DNA of 64,000 nt from Rhodococcus sp. SBT000017 (GCF_003688915.1 NZ_REFU01000001.1:1054001-1118000); one strand, 5' to 3'; positions 10,640-20,126 are shown, counted from the stretch's first letter. Notes: generated by a model from the letters alone, not told the origin. A program made the numbers and translations.

Positions 10640-10752
10640 GCCGACTCCTGTGTTCTGGGCACCGTTAGTGGCGCTCCGGATTGATACGTGCGACCACGTC
10701 CGACCGCGCACGCGTGGACGATCGCGCGCGGCGCGAAGTCGCGCCCAGAACA
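10640..10752 (-). promoter_or_regulatory. Candidate structured 5' leader of pdxS
   Basis: On the minus strand a 10-base helix, TGTTCTGGGC (10752-10743) with GCCCAGAACA (10660-10651), encloses about 82 bases and ends just before the AGGAG of pdxS. Inside are further pairings: GGCGCG-ACTT-CGCGCC, which shares bases with the outer helix and so would compete with it, a GC-rich CCGCGC...GCGCGG stem, and ACGTG-GTCG-CACGT. I know of no described riboswitch of this shape at pdxS. The structure was read by eye and not folded. Confidence 0.4.
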
Positions 10753-10778
10753 GTAGGCCTCTACGCGACGGTTTCCCA

Positions 10779-10819
10779 TAACCACTTGACGATTGCTGGA
10801 CTGCACGAAAAGGGTCCAG
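10779..10819 (-). promoter_or_regulatory. Possible regulator binding region upstream of pdxS
   Basis: An inverted repeat CTGGAC-N12-GTCCAG (10796-10819) is followed on the minus strand by AAGTGGTTA (10787-10779). As I recall, the Corynebacterium PdxR (MocR family) site contains an AAAGTGG-like core, so a PdxR-type operator is conceivable. No pdxR gene lies in the window. The inverted repeat could equally belong to a weak terminator of the upstream gene. Confidence 0.3.
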
Positions 10820-10823
10820 ATTG

Positions 10824-11849
10824 CTAGCGGATAGCGCGCACGTCCGGGTCGCCGCGTCGAGCGAGAGCCACATTGACCTCGTCGAGCAGTTCCGCGAGGT
10901 CCTGGGGATAGACGTTCTCGCCGACGGCGCTCAGCGCACGGATGTCGGCCTCGGTGCACCACTGATGGCCGGTCACGGTGCGGCGCTCGAAGTCGGTGAA
11001 ACCAGCGCTGTGCGGCTCGAACTCCTGCGTTCGGATCGCGAAGAACAGCTCTTCCGAGCGGATCAGGGTTCCGTTGAACGGGAATGTCGTAACCCGACGC
11101 CACAGCGGACCGCGCAGATCGGCCGGAGCGATCGTCAGGCCGGTCTCCTCGTGTACCTCGCGCACCGCTGCCTCGCGGAGCGACTCGCCCTTCTCCACTG
11201 CTCCACCGATGGTGAACCAGAAGAAGGTGTCGGGAACCGTCGGATCGTGTCCGCGCAGCAGCAGTACGCGGCCGCGCTCATCGAGCAGCACCACCCGCGC
11301 GGACGTTCTCGGGGTGGCGCGGTTCTCGCTGCCGAATGTCGCGGCAGCAGACCGCTCGGCGATCTCGAAGTACGACGGCAGGGCCGCGGTTCCGCCGAGG
11401 TGCAACCAGCGGACCGGACGTCTGACGCGCAGGGCGAGGGTGTCGCGAACGGCATCGTTGTGGAACCGTCGTGCGATCAGCACGCGGGCCTCGGCATCGG
11501 CCAGTTCGGCGACCAGTTGCGGGGGCAAGGAGTTCGGTTCGACGACGGCCAGCGCCATGGACACTGCATTCTCGGCCTCTTCACGCTGAGAGCGGTCGAC
11601 GCGTTCGGCCCGATCGGCCAGTGCGGCAAGTTCTCTGCTCGACGGGGCCGAGTCGCGGGTGGCCGCGGACACCGCGCGTGCGACGACGGCACGGCGGGCA
11701 AGTGCTGCGTCGAGCGCCTGCCAGGCGAGGTCGGTGCGCACGTGTAGGCGGTCGAGTCGGTTCGCCGTTCCGTAGGCCCACAGGCCGACCGCGAGGATCA
11801 GTACCGCGACCAGCCCGAGTACCAGGATCGTCAGTGCCGAGAGGGTCAT
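10824..11849 (-). CDS. Membrane-anchored NUDIX hydrolase
   Basis: A 341-residue protein with an N-terminal membrane segment ([23 protein letters not shown]), a helical middle region of about 120 residues rich in Ala and Arg, and a C-terminal NUDIX domain (about residues 185-330). The NUDIX box is complete ([23 protein letters not shown]), so hydrolysis of a nucleoside diphosphate linked to another group is expected; the substrate is unknown. The ATG overlaps the pimA stop by 1 base. Its place directly after pimA matches Rv2609c of M. tuberculosis. Confidence 0.88.
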   Translation of the reverse strand: MTLSALTILVLGLVAVLILAVGLWAYGTANRLDRLHVRTDLAWQALDAALARRAVVARAVSAATRDSAPSSRELAALADRAERVDRSQREEAENAVSMALAVVEPNSLPPQLVAELADAEARVLIARRFHNDAVRDTLALRVRRPVRWLHLGGTAALPSYFEIAERSAAATFGSENRATPRTSARVVLLDERGRVLLLRGHDPTVPDTFFWFTIGGAVEKGESLREAAVREVHEETGLTIAPADLRGPLWRRVTTFPFNGTLIRSEELFFAIRTQEFEPHSAGFTDFERRTVTGHQWCTEADIRALSAVGENVYPQDLAELLDEVNVALARRGDPDVRAIR

Positions 11850-12973
11850 CAGTTCGCCGCCCGCACCTTCTGGCCCCCGAGGGTGACGGTTTCGTAGACA
11901 CGCAGAATCTGCTCGGCGACGACGGGCCAGTCGTAGGTGGCCACGGCCGCCGAGGCGGCGTCGACCAGCCGCGCACGAACGGCGTCGTCGGACAGGATCG
12001 AGGTCACTGCAGCGGCGACGGCATCGGAATCGTCGATCGGGACCAGCAACCCGCAGGTGCCGTCCCGCAGCACTCGCCGGAAGGCGTCGAGTTCGCTTGC
12101 CACCACGGGTGTTCCGGCGGCCATGGCCTCGACGAGGACGATGCCGAAGCTCTCACCGCCGAGGTTGGGTGCGCAGTAGACGTCGGCGCTGCGCATCGCG
12201 GATGCCTTGGTCGCGTCGTCCACCTGCCCCAGGAACGTCAGGTGCGATGCGAGTGCACCGGCGTCCTTGCGTAGCTTGTCCTCGTCGCCACGGCCGACGA
12301 TGAGGATCTCGATGTCGGGATGGGATTCGACGAGGGTGGGAAGTGCGCCGAGCAGGACGGCCATTCCCTTGCGCGGTTCGTCGAACCGGCCGAGGAACAG
12401 CACTGTGCGACCGGTGCGTGGATAGCCTTCCAGCACAGGGGCATCGGCAAATGCGGGCACGTCGACTCCGTTGGGGATCTCGACGGCGTCGGATCCGAGG
12501 GCTTCGACCTGCCAGCGCCGGGCGAGTTCGGACACGGCGATCCGGCCGCTGATCTTCTCGTGGTACGGACGCAGCACACCCTGGAAGGTGCTGAGCACCA
12601 AGGACTTCGTCGTCGAGGTGTGGAAGGTTGCCACGATCGGGCCGTCCGCTGCTTTGAGCGCCAACATCGACAGGCTGGGCGCGTTGGGTTCGTGGATGTG
12701 CAGCACGTCGAAATCGTTGTCGGAGATCCACTTACGGATTCGAGAATAAGTGACCGGTCCGAATCGCAGCCGCGCCACGGATCCGTTGTAGGGAATGGCG
12801 AGTGCTTCGCCCGCCGACACCACGAAGTCCGGTAACTCGACGTCGTCGGACGCCGGAGCGAGAACGCTGACGCGATGTCCGCGTTCGACGAACACTTCGG
12901 CCAACTGCTGAACGTGTGCTTGCACTCCACCGGGAACATCGAACGAGTACGGGCACACCATGCCGATCTTCAC
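11849..12973 (-). CDS. pimA: Phosphatidylinositol alpha-mannosyltransferase PimA
   Basis: GT4 glycosyltransferase that adds the first mannose from GDP-mannose to phosphatidylinositol on the inner membrane face, the first step towards PIMs and lipoarabinomannan. The 374-residue product has KIGMVCPYSFDVPGGVQAHVQQLAE at the start, HIHEPNAPSLS, FLGRFDEPRKGM, and the donor-site motif GGESFGIVLVEAMAAGTPVVAS. The GTG overlaps the patA stop by 4 bases. An open extension upstream lies inside patA and is not used. Confidence 0.96.
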   Translation of the reverse strand: MKIGMVCPYSFDVPGGVQAHVQQLAEVFVERGHRVSVLAPASDDVELPDFVVSAGEALAIPYNGSVARLRFGPVTYSRIRKWISDNDFDVLHIHEPNAPSLSMLALKAADGPIVATFHTSTTKSLVLSTFQGVLRPYHEKISGRIAVSELARRWQVEALGSDAVEIPNGVDVPAFADAPVLEGYPRTGRTVLFLGRFDEPRKGMAVLLGALPTLVESHPDIEILIVGRGDEDKLRKDAGALASHLTFLGQVDDATKASAMRSADVYCAPNLGGESFGIVLVEAMAAGTPVVASELDAFRRVLRDGTCGLLVPIDDSDAVAAAVTSILSDDAVRARLVDAASAAVATYDWPVVAEQILRVYETVTLGGQKVRAAN

Positions 12974-13875
12974 GCGCCCTCGATTCGGGCGCGTCGCTCG
13001 GCCGACCAGTCGCTCATCCACAGCGGTTGCAGCATGTGCCAGTCCGCCGGATGGGCTCGGATTCCGGCAGCGAAATGATCGGCCAACGTCTGGGTGGCAG
13101 GCCCGACTCCGGCCGAGACGTCCACTGCGGGCGAGATGTCGAATCCCCAGCCGTCGCCGTCGAAATAGCCGTGCACCGGCAGCAGCGTCGCTCCGGTGTC
13201 GATCGCGAGTTTCGCGGCGCCCGCGGGCATCCGGGTCGGTTCGCCGAAGAAGGTGACCGGCACTCCGTGCTTGGCGAGGTCTCGCTCGCCGAGCAGGCAG
13301 ACGACCTTGTTCTGGCGCAGCCTCTCGGACAGTGCGAGCAGGGGAGGCTGCTCACCGCCGCTGAGCGGAAAGATCTCGAAGCCCAGGCTCTCCCGATAGG
13401 CGACGAATCGCTGGTACAGAGATTCCGGCTTCAGCCGTTCGGCGACGGTCGAGAGCCCACCGTGCGTGCGCACCAGCCACATTCCGGCCATGTCCCAATT
13501 GCCACTGTGCGGCAGCGCCAGCACCACTCCCTTGCCGGCCGCGAGGGCACCTTCGAGATGTTCCTTGCCGTTCACACACCGATCGATGACCGCGGCCTGC
13601 GCAGCCAGATCCATCGACGGCAACCGAAACGCCTCGCGCCAATACCGGGCGTAGGAGCGAACACTGTCGCGTATCAGCTCGTCGGGCACCTCGGCGGGAG
13701 TGGTCCCCAGGACGCGAGCGAGATTGCGACGCAGCTGATCCGGCCCACCGTTGCGGTTCGACGCGAAGTCGGCTCCGCGATCGAACAGGCGTCGTGCCAC
13801 TGGCTCGGGCAGAGACCGGACCAGTCGCCAACCGGCCGCGTAGCCCGCGTCGCTCGCTCTGTCGGAGAGATTCAC
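12970..13875 (-). CDS. patA: Phosphatidylinositol mannoside acyltransferase
   Basis: LpxL/HtrB-like acyltransferase that places a fatty acyl chain on the mannose of PIM1 or PIM2. The 301-residue product has the catalytic HSGNWD (H-x4-D, about residue 125), CLLGERDLAKHGVPVTFFG and the substrate-site text MPAGAAKLAIDTGATLLPVHGYFD. GTG start overlapping the pgsA stop by 4 bases; the frame stays open upstream, but inside pgsA. The order pgsA-patA-pimA is the conserved PIM operon (Rv2612c-Rv2610c). Confidence 0.94.
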   Translation of the reverse strand: MNLSDRASDAGYAAGWRLVRSLPEPVARRLFDRGADFASNRNGGPDQLRRNLARVLGTTPAEVPDELIRDSVRSYARYWREAFRLPSMDLAAQAAVIDRCVNGKEHLEGALAAGKGVVLALPHSGNWDMAGMWLVRTHGGLSTVAERLKPESLYQRFVAYRESLGFEIFPLSGGEQPPLLALSERLRQNKVVCLLGERDLAKHGVPVTFFGEPTRMPAGAAKLAIDTGATLLPVHGYFDGDGWGFDISPAVDVSAGVGPATQTLADHFAAGIRAHPADWHMLQPLWMSDWSAERRARIEGA

Positions 13876-14555
13876 GACGCGGCCACGTCGCCGTCGTCGG
13901 ATGCCGGTGCCACCGGAGGCACGATGATGTCGCGAGCACCCTCGGATCCGCGAACCGCGAGAACGCGCTGGAGTACTGTCACGATGCTCAGGGCGGCAAG
14001 GATCCACATTGCCGGGTAGATCACGCTGTCCAGCCACGGAATGTCGAAATGCCGTCCGACGCCGGTCGACCCGGCACCGACGAGAACGATGACCAGGCGA
14101 TCGGGGCGTTCGATCCAACCACCGTCGGCCGAGAGTCCGCTGGCCTCGGCGCGCGCCTTGGCGTAGGAGATCACCTGGGAGGTGACCAGGCAGATCAGGG
14201 TGGCCACCAGCAGCGGCTTGTCCTGCTCGGAATACACCGCCCACCAGGCCAATCCGCCGAAGATCGCACCGTCGGCCACTCGATCGCACGTGGCGTCGAG
14301 GACCGCACCGTACTTGGTGCCACCGCCCCGAGCCCGCGCCATGGCACCGTCGAGCATGTCGAACAACACGAACAGGGTGATGACGACCGAACCCCACCAC
14401 AGGTATCCGGCGGGGTACATCGTCACCGCCGCCGTGACGGTGACGACGGTGCCGATGATCGTCACCGAGTTGGGGGTGAGCCCGGTGCTGTTGAGGGCGC
14501 GCCCGAGCGGGGCGGTCACCTTCGAGACCGGCGCACGGCCGAAAATGCTCAGCAC
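13872..14555 (-). CDS. pgsA: Phosphatidylinositol phosphate synthase
   Basis: CDP-alcohol phosphotransferase that joins CDP-diacylglycerol to inositol 1-phosphate in the membrane, giving the lipid that PimA then mannosylates. The 227-residue product has several membrane helices and the CAP signature D-G-x2-A-R-x8-G-x3-D-x3-D, visible as DGAMARARGGGTKYGAVLDATCDR in the order expected. The C-terminal tail is Pro- and Asp-rich. It starts 25 bases after the HIT gene. Confidence 0.95.
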   Translation of the reverse strand: MLSIFGRAPVSKVTAPLGRALNSTGLTPNSVTIIGTVVTVTAAVTMYPAGYLWWGSVVITLFVLFDMLDGAMARARGGGTKYGAVLDATCDRVADGAIFGGLAWWAVYSEQDKPLLVATLICLVTSQVISYAKARAEASGLSADGGWIERPDRLVIVLVGAGSTGVGRHFDIPWLDSVIYPAMWILAALSIVTVLQRVLAVRGSEGARDIIVPPVAPASDDGDVAAS

Positions 14556-14580
14556 GGCGCGTGCTCCTCTCGCCTGTGGT

Positions 14581-15123
14581 TCATTCGTTCCAGGCCGACG
14601 CGAGCAGGGCCCGTGTGTCGCGGAGCAACTGCGGCATGACTTTTGCGCCGCTGATCACGGTGATGAAGTTCGCGTCGCCGCCCCATCGGGGCACGATGTG
14701 CTGGTGCAGGTGCTCGGCCAGCGACCCGCCCGCGGCAGCGCCGAGGTTGAGTCCGACGTTGAACCCGTGCGGACGCGACACGCGCTTGATGACGCGGATC
14801 ATCTGCTGCGTGAACGCCATCAACTCGGCGCTCTCCGCGGGCGTGAGATCTTCCAGTGCCGCAACGCGGCGGTACGGCACGATCATCGCGTGGCCGGGGT
14901 TGTACGGATACAGGTTGAGTACCGCGTACACCGATTCGCCTCGTGCGACGACCAGACCGTCCTCGTCGCTCATCTTGGGAATGTCGGAGAAGGGCTCGTT
15001 CGACTTCGCCGAGCCCTGGGGAGCCTCGGCGATGTAGGACATCCGGTGCGGCGTCCACAGTCGCTGCAACCGATCGGGCTCACCGGCCCCGGTGGCGACG
15101 ATCGACTCGTCCTGTTCCGACAT
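14581..15123 (-). CDS. HIT domain protein, probable dinucleoside polyphosphate phosphorylase
   Basis: A 180-residue histidine-triad protein. The triad HLHQHIVPRW is present near residue 140, preceded by NVGLNLGAAAGGSLAEH, and the N-terminal block LQRLWTPHRMSYI is typical of the group related to M. tuberculosis Rv2613c, an Ap4A phosphorylase. It sits 2 bases after thrS and before pgsA. Threonyl-tRNA synthetase can make Ap4A as a side product, which makes the neighbour suggestive, but that link is inference. Confidence 0.92.
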   Translation of the reverse strand: MSEQDESIVATGAGEPDRLQRLWTPHRMSYIAEAPQGSAKSNEPFSDIPKMSDEDGLVVARGESVYAVLNLYPYNPGHAMIVPYRRVAALEDLTPAESAELMAFTQQMIRVIKRVSRPHGFNVGLNLGAAAGGSLAEHLHQHIVPRWGGDANFITVISGAKVMPQLLRDTRALLASAWNE

Positions 15124-15125
15124 GA

Positions 15126-17192
15126 TCAGCTCACTCCTGCGGGTTCGGTCTGCACGAGCTCGGCGGTCGGTGATGCGTTGTTGCGCTGAGAGATCCAGTC
15201 GGTGACGATAGCGATGGCCTGAGCCACGGGGACGCCGTTGACCTGCGTGCCGTCCCGGAATCGGAAACTCACGGCACCGGCTTCGACGTCGCGTTCGCCT
15301 GCGAGAAGCATGAAGGGGACCTTCTGTGCGGTCTGGTTGAAGATCTTCTTCTGCATCCGGTCGTCACTGGCATCGACCTCGGCGCGCACACCACGCTTCT
15401 TCAGCTCGTTCACCACCGCGAACAGGTGGTCCTGGTACACCTCGGCAACCGGGATGCCGACGACCTGGACCGGTGCGAGCCACGCCGGGAACGCGCCCGC
15501 GTAATGCTCGGTGAGCACCCCGAAGAAGCGCTCGATGGAACCGAACAGCGCGCGGTGAATCATCACCGGTCGCTCCTTGGTTCCGCCCGAGCCGGTGTAT
15601 TCGAGCTCGAAGCGTTCGGGCAGGTTGAAGTCGAGCTGAATGGTCGACATCTGCCAGGTACGCCCCAGCGCATCCTTGGCCTGCACCGAGATCTTCGGTC
15701 CGTAGAACGCAGCCCCACCCGGATCGGGCACCAGGTTCAGGCCCGACGCCGCCGCCACCTCGGCGAGGGTGTTGGTCGCTTCTTCCCAGACCTCGTCGCT
15801 ACCGACCGACTTCTCCGGGTTGCGAGTGGAGAGTTCGAGGTAGAAGTCGTCGAGGCCGTAGTCCTTGAGCAGCCCGAGAACGAACTCGAGGGTGCTGGTG
15901 AGCTCGCCGCGCATCTGCTCGCGGGTGCAGAAGATGTGCGCGTCGTCCTGGGTCATACCGCGCACGCGGGTCAGACCGTGGATGACACCGGACTTCTCGT
16001 AGCGGTAGACCGAACCGAACTCGAACAGGCGCAACGGCAGTTCGCGGTACGAGCGGCCACGGGAACGGAAGATCAGGTTGTGCATCGGGCAGTTCATCGG
16101 CTTGAGGTAGTAGTCCTGGCCGGGCTTGCGGACATCGCCGTTCTCGTCGAGTTCGGCGTCCAGGTGCATCGCCGGGAACATGCCGTCCCGATACCAATCG
16201 AGGTGACCCGAGACCTCGTACAGATGGCCCTTGGTGATGTGCGGGGTGTTGACGAACTCGTAGCCCTCTTCGATGTGCCGCTGGCGCGAGTAGTTCTCCA
16301 GCTCGTTCCGGATCACCCCACCCTTCGGATGGAACACCGGAAGACCGGAGCCCAGCTCGTCGGGGAAGCTGAACAGGTCCAGCTCGGACCCGAGCTTGCG
16401 GTGATCGCGGCGCTCCGCCTCGGCCAGCAGCTCGAGATGCGCATCGAGCGCTTCGGTGGACTCCCATGCCGTTCCGTAGATGCGCTGCAGGCCGGCGTTG
16501 TCCTGATTACCGCGCCAGTACGCAGCCGAACTGCGGGTGAGCTTGAACGCGGGCACGTACTTGGTGGTGGGGATGTGCGGTCCGCGGCACAGATCGCCCC
16601 AGATGCGCTCGCCGGTCCGGGGATTGAGGTTGTCGTAGGCGGTGAGCTCTCCCCCACCGACCTCCATGACCTCGGGATCGTCGATGCCGGACTTGTCGTC
16701 GATCAGCTCGAGCTTGTACGGCTCGTTCGCCAACTCCTCGCGGGCCTGCTCCACCGACTCGTACACCCGACGCGAGAACCGCTGTCCGGCTTTGACGATC
16801 TGCTTCATCTTCTTCTCGAGTGCCGTCAGATCCTCGGGAGTGAACGGCTGCTGCACATCGAAGTCGTAGTAGAAGCCGTCCTTGATGAACGGTCCGATGC
16901 CCAGCTTGGCGTCGGGAAAGAGCTCCTGAACGGCCTGCGCCAACACGTGCGCAGCCGAGTGCCTGATGACGCTTCGTCCGTCCTCGGTGTTCGCCGGAAC
17001 GGGCTCGACCTCGGTGTCGCCCTCCGGTGCCCACGACAGGTCACGGAGCTTGCCGTCGGGATCGCGCACCACGACGACGGCGTCGGGTCCCTTGTTCGGC
17101 AGGCCGGTGTCGCGGAGCGCCGTACCTGCCGTCGTTCCTGCCGGCACCATGATGCGGGCGGGCGAAACGGCGGCGACAACGGGCATGCTCAC
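15126..17192 (-). CDS. thrS: Threonine--tRNA ligase
   Basis: Class II aminoacyl-tRNA synthetase that charges tRNA-Thr. The 688-residue product has a TGS domain, the editing domain ([11 protein letters not shown], about residue 90), motif 2 with [17 protein letters not shown], the zinc-binding Cys in NCPMHNLIF, and motif 3 [17 protein letters not shown], then the anticodon-binding domain. The GTG start has GAGGAG 9 bases upstream; an in-frame ATG two codons on is an alternative. It heads the thrS-HIT-pgsA-patA-pimA-NUDIX run. Confidence 0.97.
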   Translation of the reverse strand: MSMPVVAAVSPARIMVPAGTTAGTALRDTGLPNKGPDAVVVVRDPDGKLRDLSWAPEGDTEVEPVPANTEDGRSVIRHSAAHVLAQAVQELFPDAKLGIGPFIKDGFYYDFDVQQPFTPEDLTALEKKMKQIVKAGQRFSRRVYESVEQAREELANEPYKLELIDDKSGIDDPEVMEVGGGELTAYDNLNPRTGERIWGDLCRGPHIPTTKYVPAFKLTRSSAAYWRGNQDNAGLQRIYGTAWESTEALDAHLELLAEAERRDHRKLGSELDLFSFPDELGSGLPVFHPKGGVIRNELENYSRQRHIEEGYEFVNTPHITKGHLYEVSGHLDWYRDGMFPAMHLDAELDENGDVRKPGQDYYLKPMNCPMHNLIFRSRGRSYRELPLRLFEFGSVYRYEKSGVIHGLTRVRGMTQDDAHIFCTREQMRGELTSTLEFVLGLLKDYGLDDFYLELSTRNPEKSVGSDEVWEEATNTLAEVAAASGLNLVPDPGGAAFYGPKISVQAKDALGRTWQMSTIQLDFNLPERFELEYTGSGGTKERPVMIHRALFGSIERFFGVLTEHYAGAFPAWLAPVQVVGIPVAEVYQDHLFAVVNELKKRGVRAEVDASDDRMQKKIFNQTAQKVPFMLLAGERDVEAGAVSFRFRDGTQVNGVPVAQAIAIVTDWISQRNNASPTAELVQTEPAGVS

Positions 17193-17288
17193 AGCGATGT
17201 ACTCCTCGATCGATTCTTCTGGCCAGGAAGGCCTCCGACAGCCTATCGGCAACGGTCCACTCGATTGGCCTCAGCGCGACGCGTGAAG

Positions 17289-17738
17289 TCAGATCGGGCT
17301 TTCGAGCCACGTCCAGTCGAGCCCGATCCAGCCCCCGACCAACGCTAACGTGCCCAGTAGCCACAGCGTTGCCAGCACGACGACCGTGGTGAACAGCACG
17401 CCGAGGCCCTTGACGAACATCGATTGCGTCGAGAACCACGCCATGAATGCGTCGTATCTCTTGCGGACAAATCGCAGCGCACTCTTGGCCCAGGCGAATT
17501 CCGAAGCCAGGATGCCCAGGCCCGCGAAGACGATCAACCAGCCGGGCCCCGGATACGGAATGGCGAGCACACCCAGCACCAACACGACTGTTCCGACGAC
17601 TCCGACCGTTATTCGGTACGCGAGATCGAGGGACTTGTTCTCGGCGATGCGCGCCCGGAAGCGCCGGTGCTTCACCTTGGCTGTGTCCATCGGACCCTGG
17701 TCGGCGACGGCCCGGGGCTTCGACTGTTCGGTGCTCAC
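17289..17738 (-). CDS. TIGR02611-family membrane protein
   Basis: A 149-residue protein of unknown role with four likely membrane segments. The family motif is visible as IPYPGPGWLIVFAGLGILASEF (about residues 62-83). The C-terminal pair of hydrophobic segments contains FTTVVVLATLWLLGTLALVGGW. The N-terminal 40 residues are hydrophilic and basic. GTG start. It sits alone between thrS and the tRNA-Val(CAC) gene, with a terminator hairpin upstream. Confidence 0.85.
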   Translation of the reverse strand: MSTEQSKPRAVADQGPMDTAKVKHRRFRARIAENKSLDLAYRITVGVVGTVVLVLGVLAIPYPGPGWLIVFAGLGILASEFAWAKSALRFVRKRYDAFMAWFSTQSMFVKGLGVLFTTVVVLATLWLLGTLALVGGWIGLDWTWLESPI

Positions 17739-17764
17739 CGGCTCAGGCTACCGGCCCCGAACGC

Positions 17765-17803
17765 AAGAAGGCCCACACCGACGAGCGGTGTGGACCTTCT
17801 TTT
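17765..17803. terminator. Terminator hairpin downstream of tRNA-Val(CAC)
   Basis: Arms AAGAAGG-C-CCACACCG and CGGTGTGG-A-CCTTCTT enclose the loop ACGAG, with one mismatch. It follows the 3' end of the minus-strand tRNA by 3 bases, so it most likely ends that transcript. Confidence 0.75.
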
Positions 17804-17806
17804 CTG

Positions 17807-17878
17807 TGGTCCCGGCTGGGATCGAACCAGCGACCTTCCGCGTGTGAAGCGGACGCTCTCCCACTGAGCCACGGGACC
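17807..17878 (-). tRNA. tRNA-Val (anticodon CAC)
   Basis: Cloverleaf on the minus strand: acceptor GGTCCCG pairs with CGGGACC, discriminator A, anticodon loop TTCACAC flanked by CCGC and GCGG, and T loop GGTTCGATCC. No encoded CCA. Confidence 0.95.
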
Positions 17879-18121
17879 GAACGAGGCAAAACATTAACAC
17901 GAGGTGCCACGGCGAACCGAATCGCCTGCCCGATCACCGAATACGTCGCCGGACCGCCTCCACTGGGCTGCTCTCGCCTCTGCTTTCACATCTTTCACAT
18001 GCGTGAATCGTTCGAATTCCGCAGCTGACCACGAGATTTGTGAGTTTCACTCCCGTTGGGTTAATGTTTTCCCCGCACCACGGAGACAGCAACTGCCCAG
18101 CAGTGAACGCCTCCGGGGTAT

Positions 18122-18193
18122 GCGGATGTGGCGCAGTGGTAGCGCATCACCTTGCCAAGGTGAGGGTCGCGGGTTCGAATCCCGTCATCCGCT
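18122..18193 (+). tRNA. tRNA-Gly (anticodon GCC)
   Basis: Acceptor GCGGATG pairs with CATCCGC, anticodon loop TTGCCAA, and T loop GGGTTCGAATCCC. Discriminator T, no encoded CCA. First of three plus-strand tRNA genes in a row. Confidence 0.95.
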
Positions 18194-18210
18194 CGAGGGT
18201 CTCGACCCAT

Positions 18211-18281
18211 GGTGGAGTGGCCGAGTGGTGAGGCAACGGCCTGCAAAGCCGTGCACACGGGTTCGATTCCCGTCTCCACCT
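18211..18281 (+). tRNA. tRNA-Cys (anticodon GCA)
   Basis: Acceptor GGTGGAG pairs with CTCCACC, anticodon loop CTGCAAA, T loop GGGTTCGATTCCC. It begins 17 bases after tRNA-Gly and probably shares its transcript. Confidence 0.95.
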
Positions 18282-18318
18282 CGCTAGTGCATCGGTTGCA
18301 AGACCGATGCGAGGACAC

Positions 18319-18393
18319 GCGCGATTAGCTCAGCGGGAGAGCGCTTCCCTGACACGGAAGAGGTCACTGGTTCAATCCCAGTATCGCGCACCA
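18319..18393 (+). tRNA. tRNA-Val (anticodon GAC), integration target
   Basis: Acceptor GCGCGAT pairs with ATCGCGC, anticodon loop CTGACAC, T loop TGGTTCAATCCCA, discriminator A and an encoded CCA. From the anticodon loop to the CCA the sequence is repeated at 25887-25931, so the 3' part of the present gene was supplied by the integrated element and the tRNA was rebuilt intact. Confidence 0.96.
18349..18393 (+). repeat. attL core, 45 bp
   Basis: Identical to 25887-25931. It covers the anticodon loop through the CCA of tRNA-Val(GAC). Identity stops exactly at the next base on both sides. Confidence 0.93.
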
Positions 18394-18408
18394 GAGTAAG
18401 AGCAGGTC

Positions 18409-18443
18409 AGAGGCACTTTCCGAGACGATCGGAAGGTGCCTCT
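18409..18443 (+). terminator. Element-borne terminator behind tRNA-Val(GAC)
   Basis: Fifteen-base stem (AGAGGCACTTTCCGA with TCGGAAGGTGCCTCT, one G-T pair) and loop GACGA, starting 15 bases after the tRNA. Integration displaced the original tRNA terminator to the right end, and this hairpin stands in for it. Confidence 0.7.
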
Positions 18444-18458
18444 TCTGCGTTCCCAGGG

Positions 18459-18480
18459 GCTCAACCCACACTGAACACAC
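18459..18480 (+). repeat. Left tandem 11 bp repeats, candidate integrase arm sites
   Basis: Two adjoining 11-base units, GCTCAACCCAC and ACTGAACACAC, closely match the pair ACTCAACACAC-ACTCAACACAC at 25734-25755 in the same orientation. They lie inside the element near its end, where the N-terminal domain of a tyrosine recombinase usually binds. Confidence 0.5.
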
Positions 18481-18525
18481 ACCAGCCGGTTATACCCCGC
18501 CCTCCCGGCGTGTGCTCGTGTGTAC

Positions 18526-19908
18526 TCAGCCGTTGCGAGCACTCGCAAGAGCGGCCGACACCAGACCCGCCGAGGCCGACAGGTCCTCATCGAAGAGCCC
18601 GACGTACACCCGCTGGGTGATGGCGACCGACGCGTGACCCATCCATCTCGACACGATCTCGATGCGCACGCCGGCCGAGGCGCAGAGACTCGCGAACGTG
18701 TGACGGAGTGTGTGCGCGCTCACGTCCTCTATCTCGGCGAGCTCGGCAGCGGGGCCGATCACGCGCTTGTTGAGGTTCCCTCTCCGCAGTGGTGCGCCCG
18801 TAGCGGACGTGAACACCGGATCACCGGGTGCCTTTCCCCGCATGTGCTCGCTCATGTCGTCCACCAGATGCGGGAACAGATCGAGCTGTCGAATCTTGTC
18901 GCCCTTCGGTAGTCCCGGCACGAGACGTCCACCAACTTCCGCGTTGGCGCGGCGGACATGGATCAGCCTCTTGTCCAGGTCCACATCACGCACCTGGAGA
19001 GCGGACAGCTCCCCCACCCGCAACCCGGAGTAAGACGCGAAGCGGATCAACAGACCATCGACGGACGCCGGCGCATTGGGCACGATCGGGAGCCCTTCGC
19101 CGTCGCGCTCTAACATCTTCTCGGCGTTACGGTCACGGGCCGCTCGCGTGAGGTTCGCTCGAAGCGAGTGCAGATAGTCCGCCGACCGAGCGAGACGGTC
19201 GACTTCGGCGTGAGTCAGGTACACATCACCAGTCGCGACGATCTTCGGCAGCGAGACCTTCGCAGCGGGATTCGCACGAATCAACCCGTCGTCTACCGCG
19301 AAGTCGAGCACCCCAGAGAACACGATCCACGCTTTGTGTACCGATGCCGCCGAGAGCGCCGGCGCACCGTCGCTCTTCTTCTTCCCCACCAACACGGCAA
19401 CCCAAGCGGCGACGTCGCCGTGGGTGATGGAACCTACCTCTCGGTTCCTCCAGTCGGGCAGAACGTGGTTGTTCAGCATCGACGTGTAGTTCGCCTGGGT
19501 GTTCTCGGACTTGCTCACGAGAGAGTTTTTCCAGGCCGTAGCGACGTCGCCGACCGTGGTCTCCGACCGTCGCCGATCGATGTGCGAGCCGGTCGATAGC
19601 TCGGTGACGAGCGTCGTTGCACGAGCCTCGGCGTCCGTCCTCTTCTCGAAGCTCTCGTACTTCTGCGCTCCTGCCAGGTCCACGTAACGGACCTGGTACC
19701 GGAGGCCCTTCGGGACCTCGACTTCGCCTACGCTCTTCCATCCGCTCGGCCGCTTGATCCGCCGGCGATAGTCCGAGTAGTGGGTATCGAAGACTTTGAC
19801 GTTGCCTGGTTTGCGGCGTGCTTTACGTGGGGTAGCGGAGTCGGTCACGGTAAGCGAGAGTACTCCCGGTGACCTCTTAACAACGTGTGTGTTCGCTGTC
19901 GGTCGCAT
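18526..19908 (-). CDS. int: Tyrosine site-specific integrase
   Basis: Catalyses integration and excision of the element at tRNA-Val(GAC). The product is 460 residues. The N-terminal part (about 50-110) resembles an arm-binding domain, and a SAM-like core-binding domain spans about 115-205. The catalytic domain has Arg297 in SGLRVGEL, Lys335 in LPKGDKIR, His399-x2-Arg402 in HTLRHTFASL, His425 in MGHASVAITQRVY and Tyr435, so all the key residues are present. About 45 residues (roughly 235-280) look like an insert before the first catalytic Arg. It reads towards attL and ends about 130 bases from the core. Confidence 0.95.
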   Translation of the reverse strand: MRPTANTHVVKRSPGVLSLTVTDSATPRKARRKPGNVKVFDTHYSDYRRRIKRPSGWKSVGEVEVPKGLRYQVRYVDLAGAQKYESFEKRTDAEARATTLVTELSTGSHIDRRRSETTVGDVATAWKNSLVSKSENTQANYTSMLNNHVLPDWRNREVGSITHGDVAAWVAVLVGKKKSDGAPALSAASVHKAWIVFSGVLDFAVDDGLIRANPAAKVSLPKIVATGDVYLTHAEVDRLARSADYLHSLRANLTRAARDRNAEKMLERDGEGLPIVPNAPASVDGLLIRFASYSGLRVGELSALQVRDVDLDKRLIHVRRANAEVGGRLVPGLPKGDKIRQLDLFPHLVDDMSEHMRGKAPGDPVFTSATGAPLRRGNLNKRVIGPAAELAEIEDVSAHTLRHTFASLCASAGVRIEIVSRWMGHASVAITQRVYVGLFDEDLSASAGLVSAALASARNG

Positions 19909-19956
19909 TCCGTTACCGAACCGTTATGTAGGGCCTTGGCCTCCAGGTGAAGCTCG

Positions 19957-19969
19957 AAACTGTCAGTTT
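19957..19969. promoter_or_regulatory. Short palindrome between int and the excisionase gene
   Basis: AAACTG-T-CAGTTT, a perfect 13-base palindrome in the 218-base divergent intergenic region that must hold both promoters. It could be an operator that sets the integrase/excisionase balance. No repressor gene is recognisable in the element. Confidence 0.35.
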
Positions 19970-20126
19970 TAGCGGTCGAATTTTTCACTGTCGCCCGACC
20001 TGGGTGTTGTCAGCTGTGCCGATCAAAATGGACACGAGACTTGCTTGCGCACTTGGTGTTTCGGTGCCAGTCTTCAGCCATCGAGCCGCTTACCGACAGC
20101 GACTCTTTCATCCCCAGGAGAACCAC

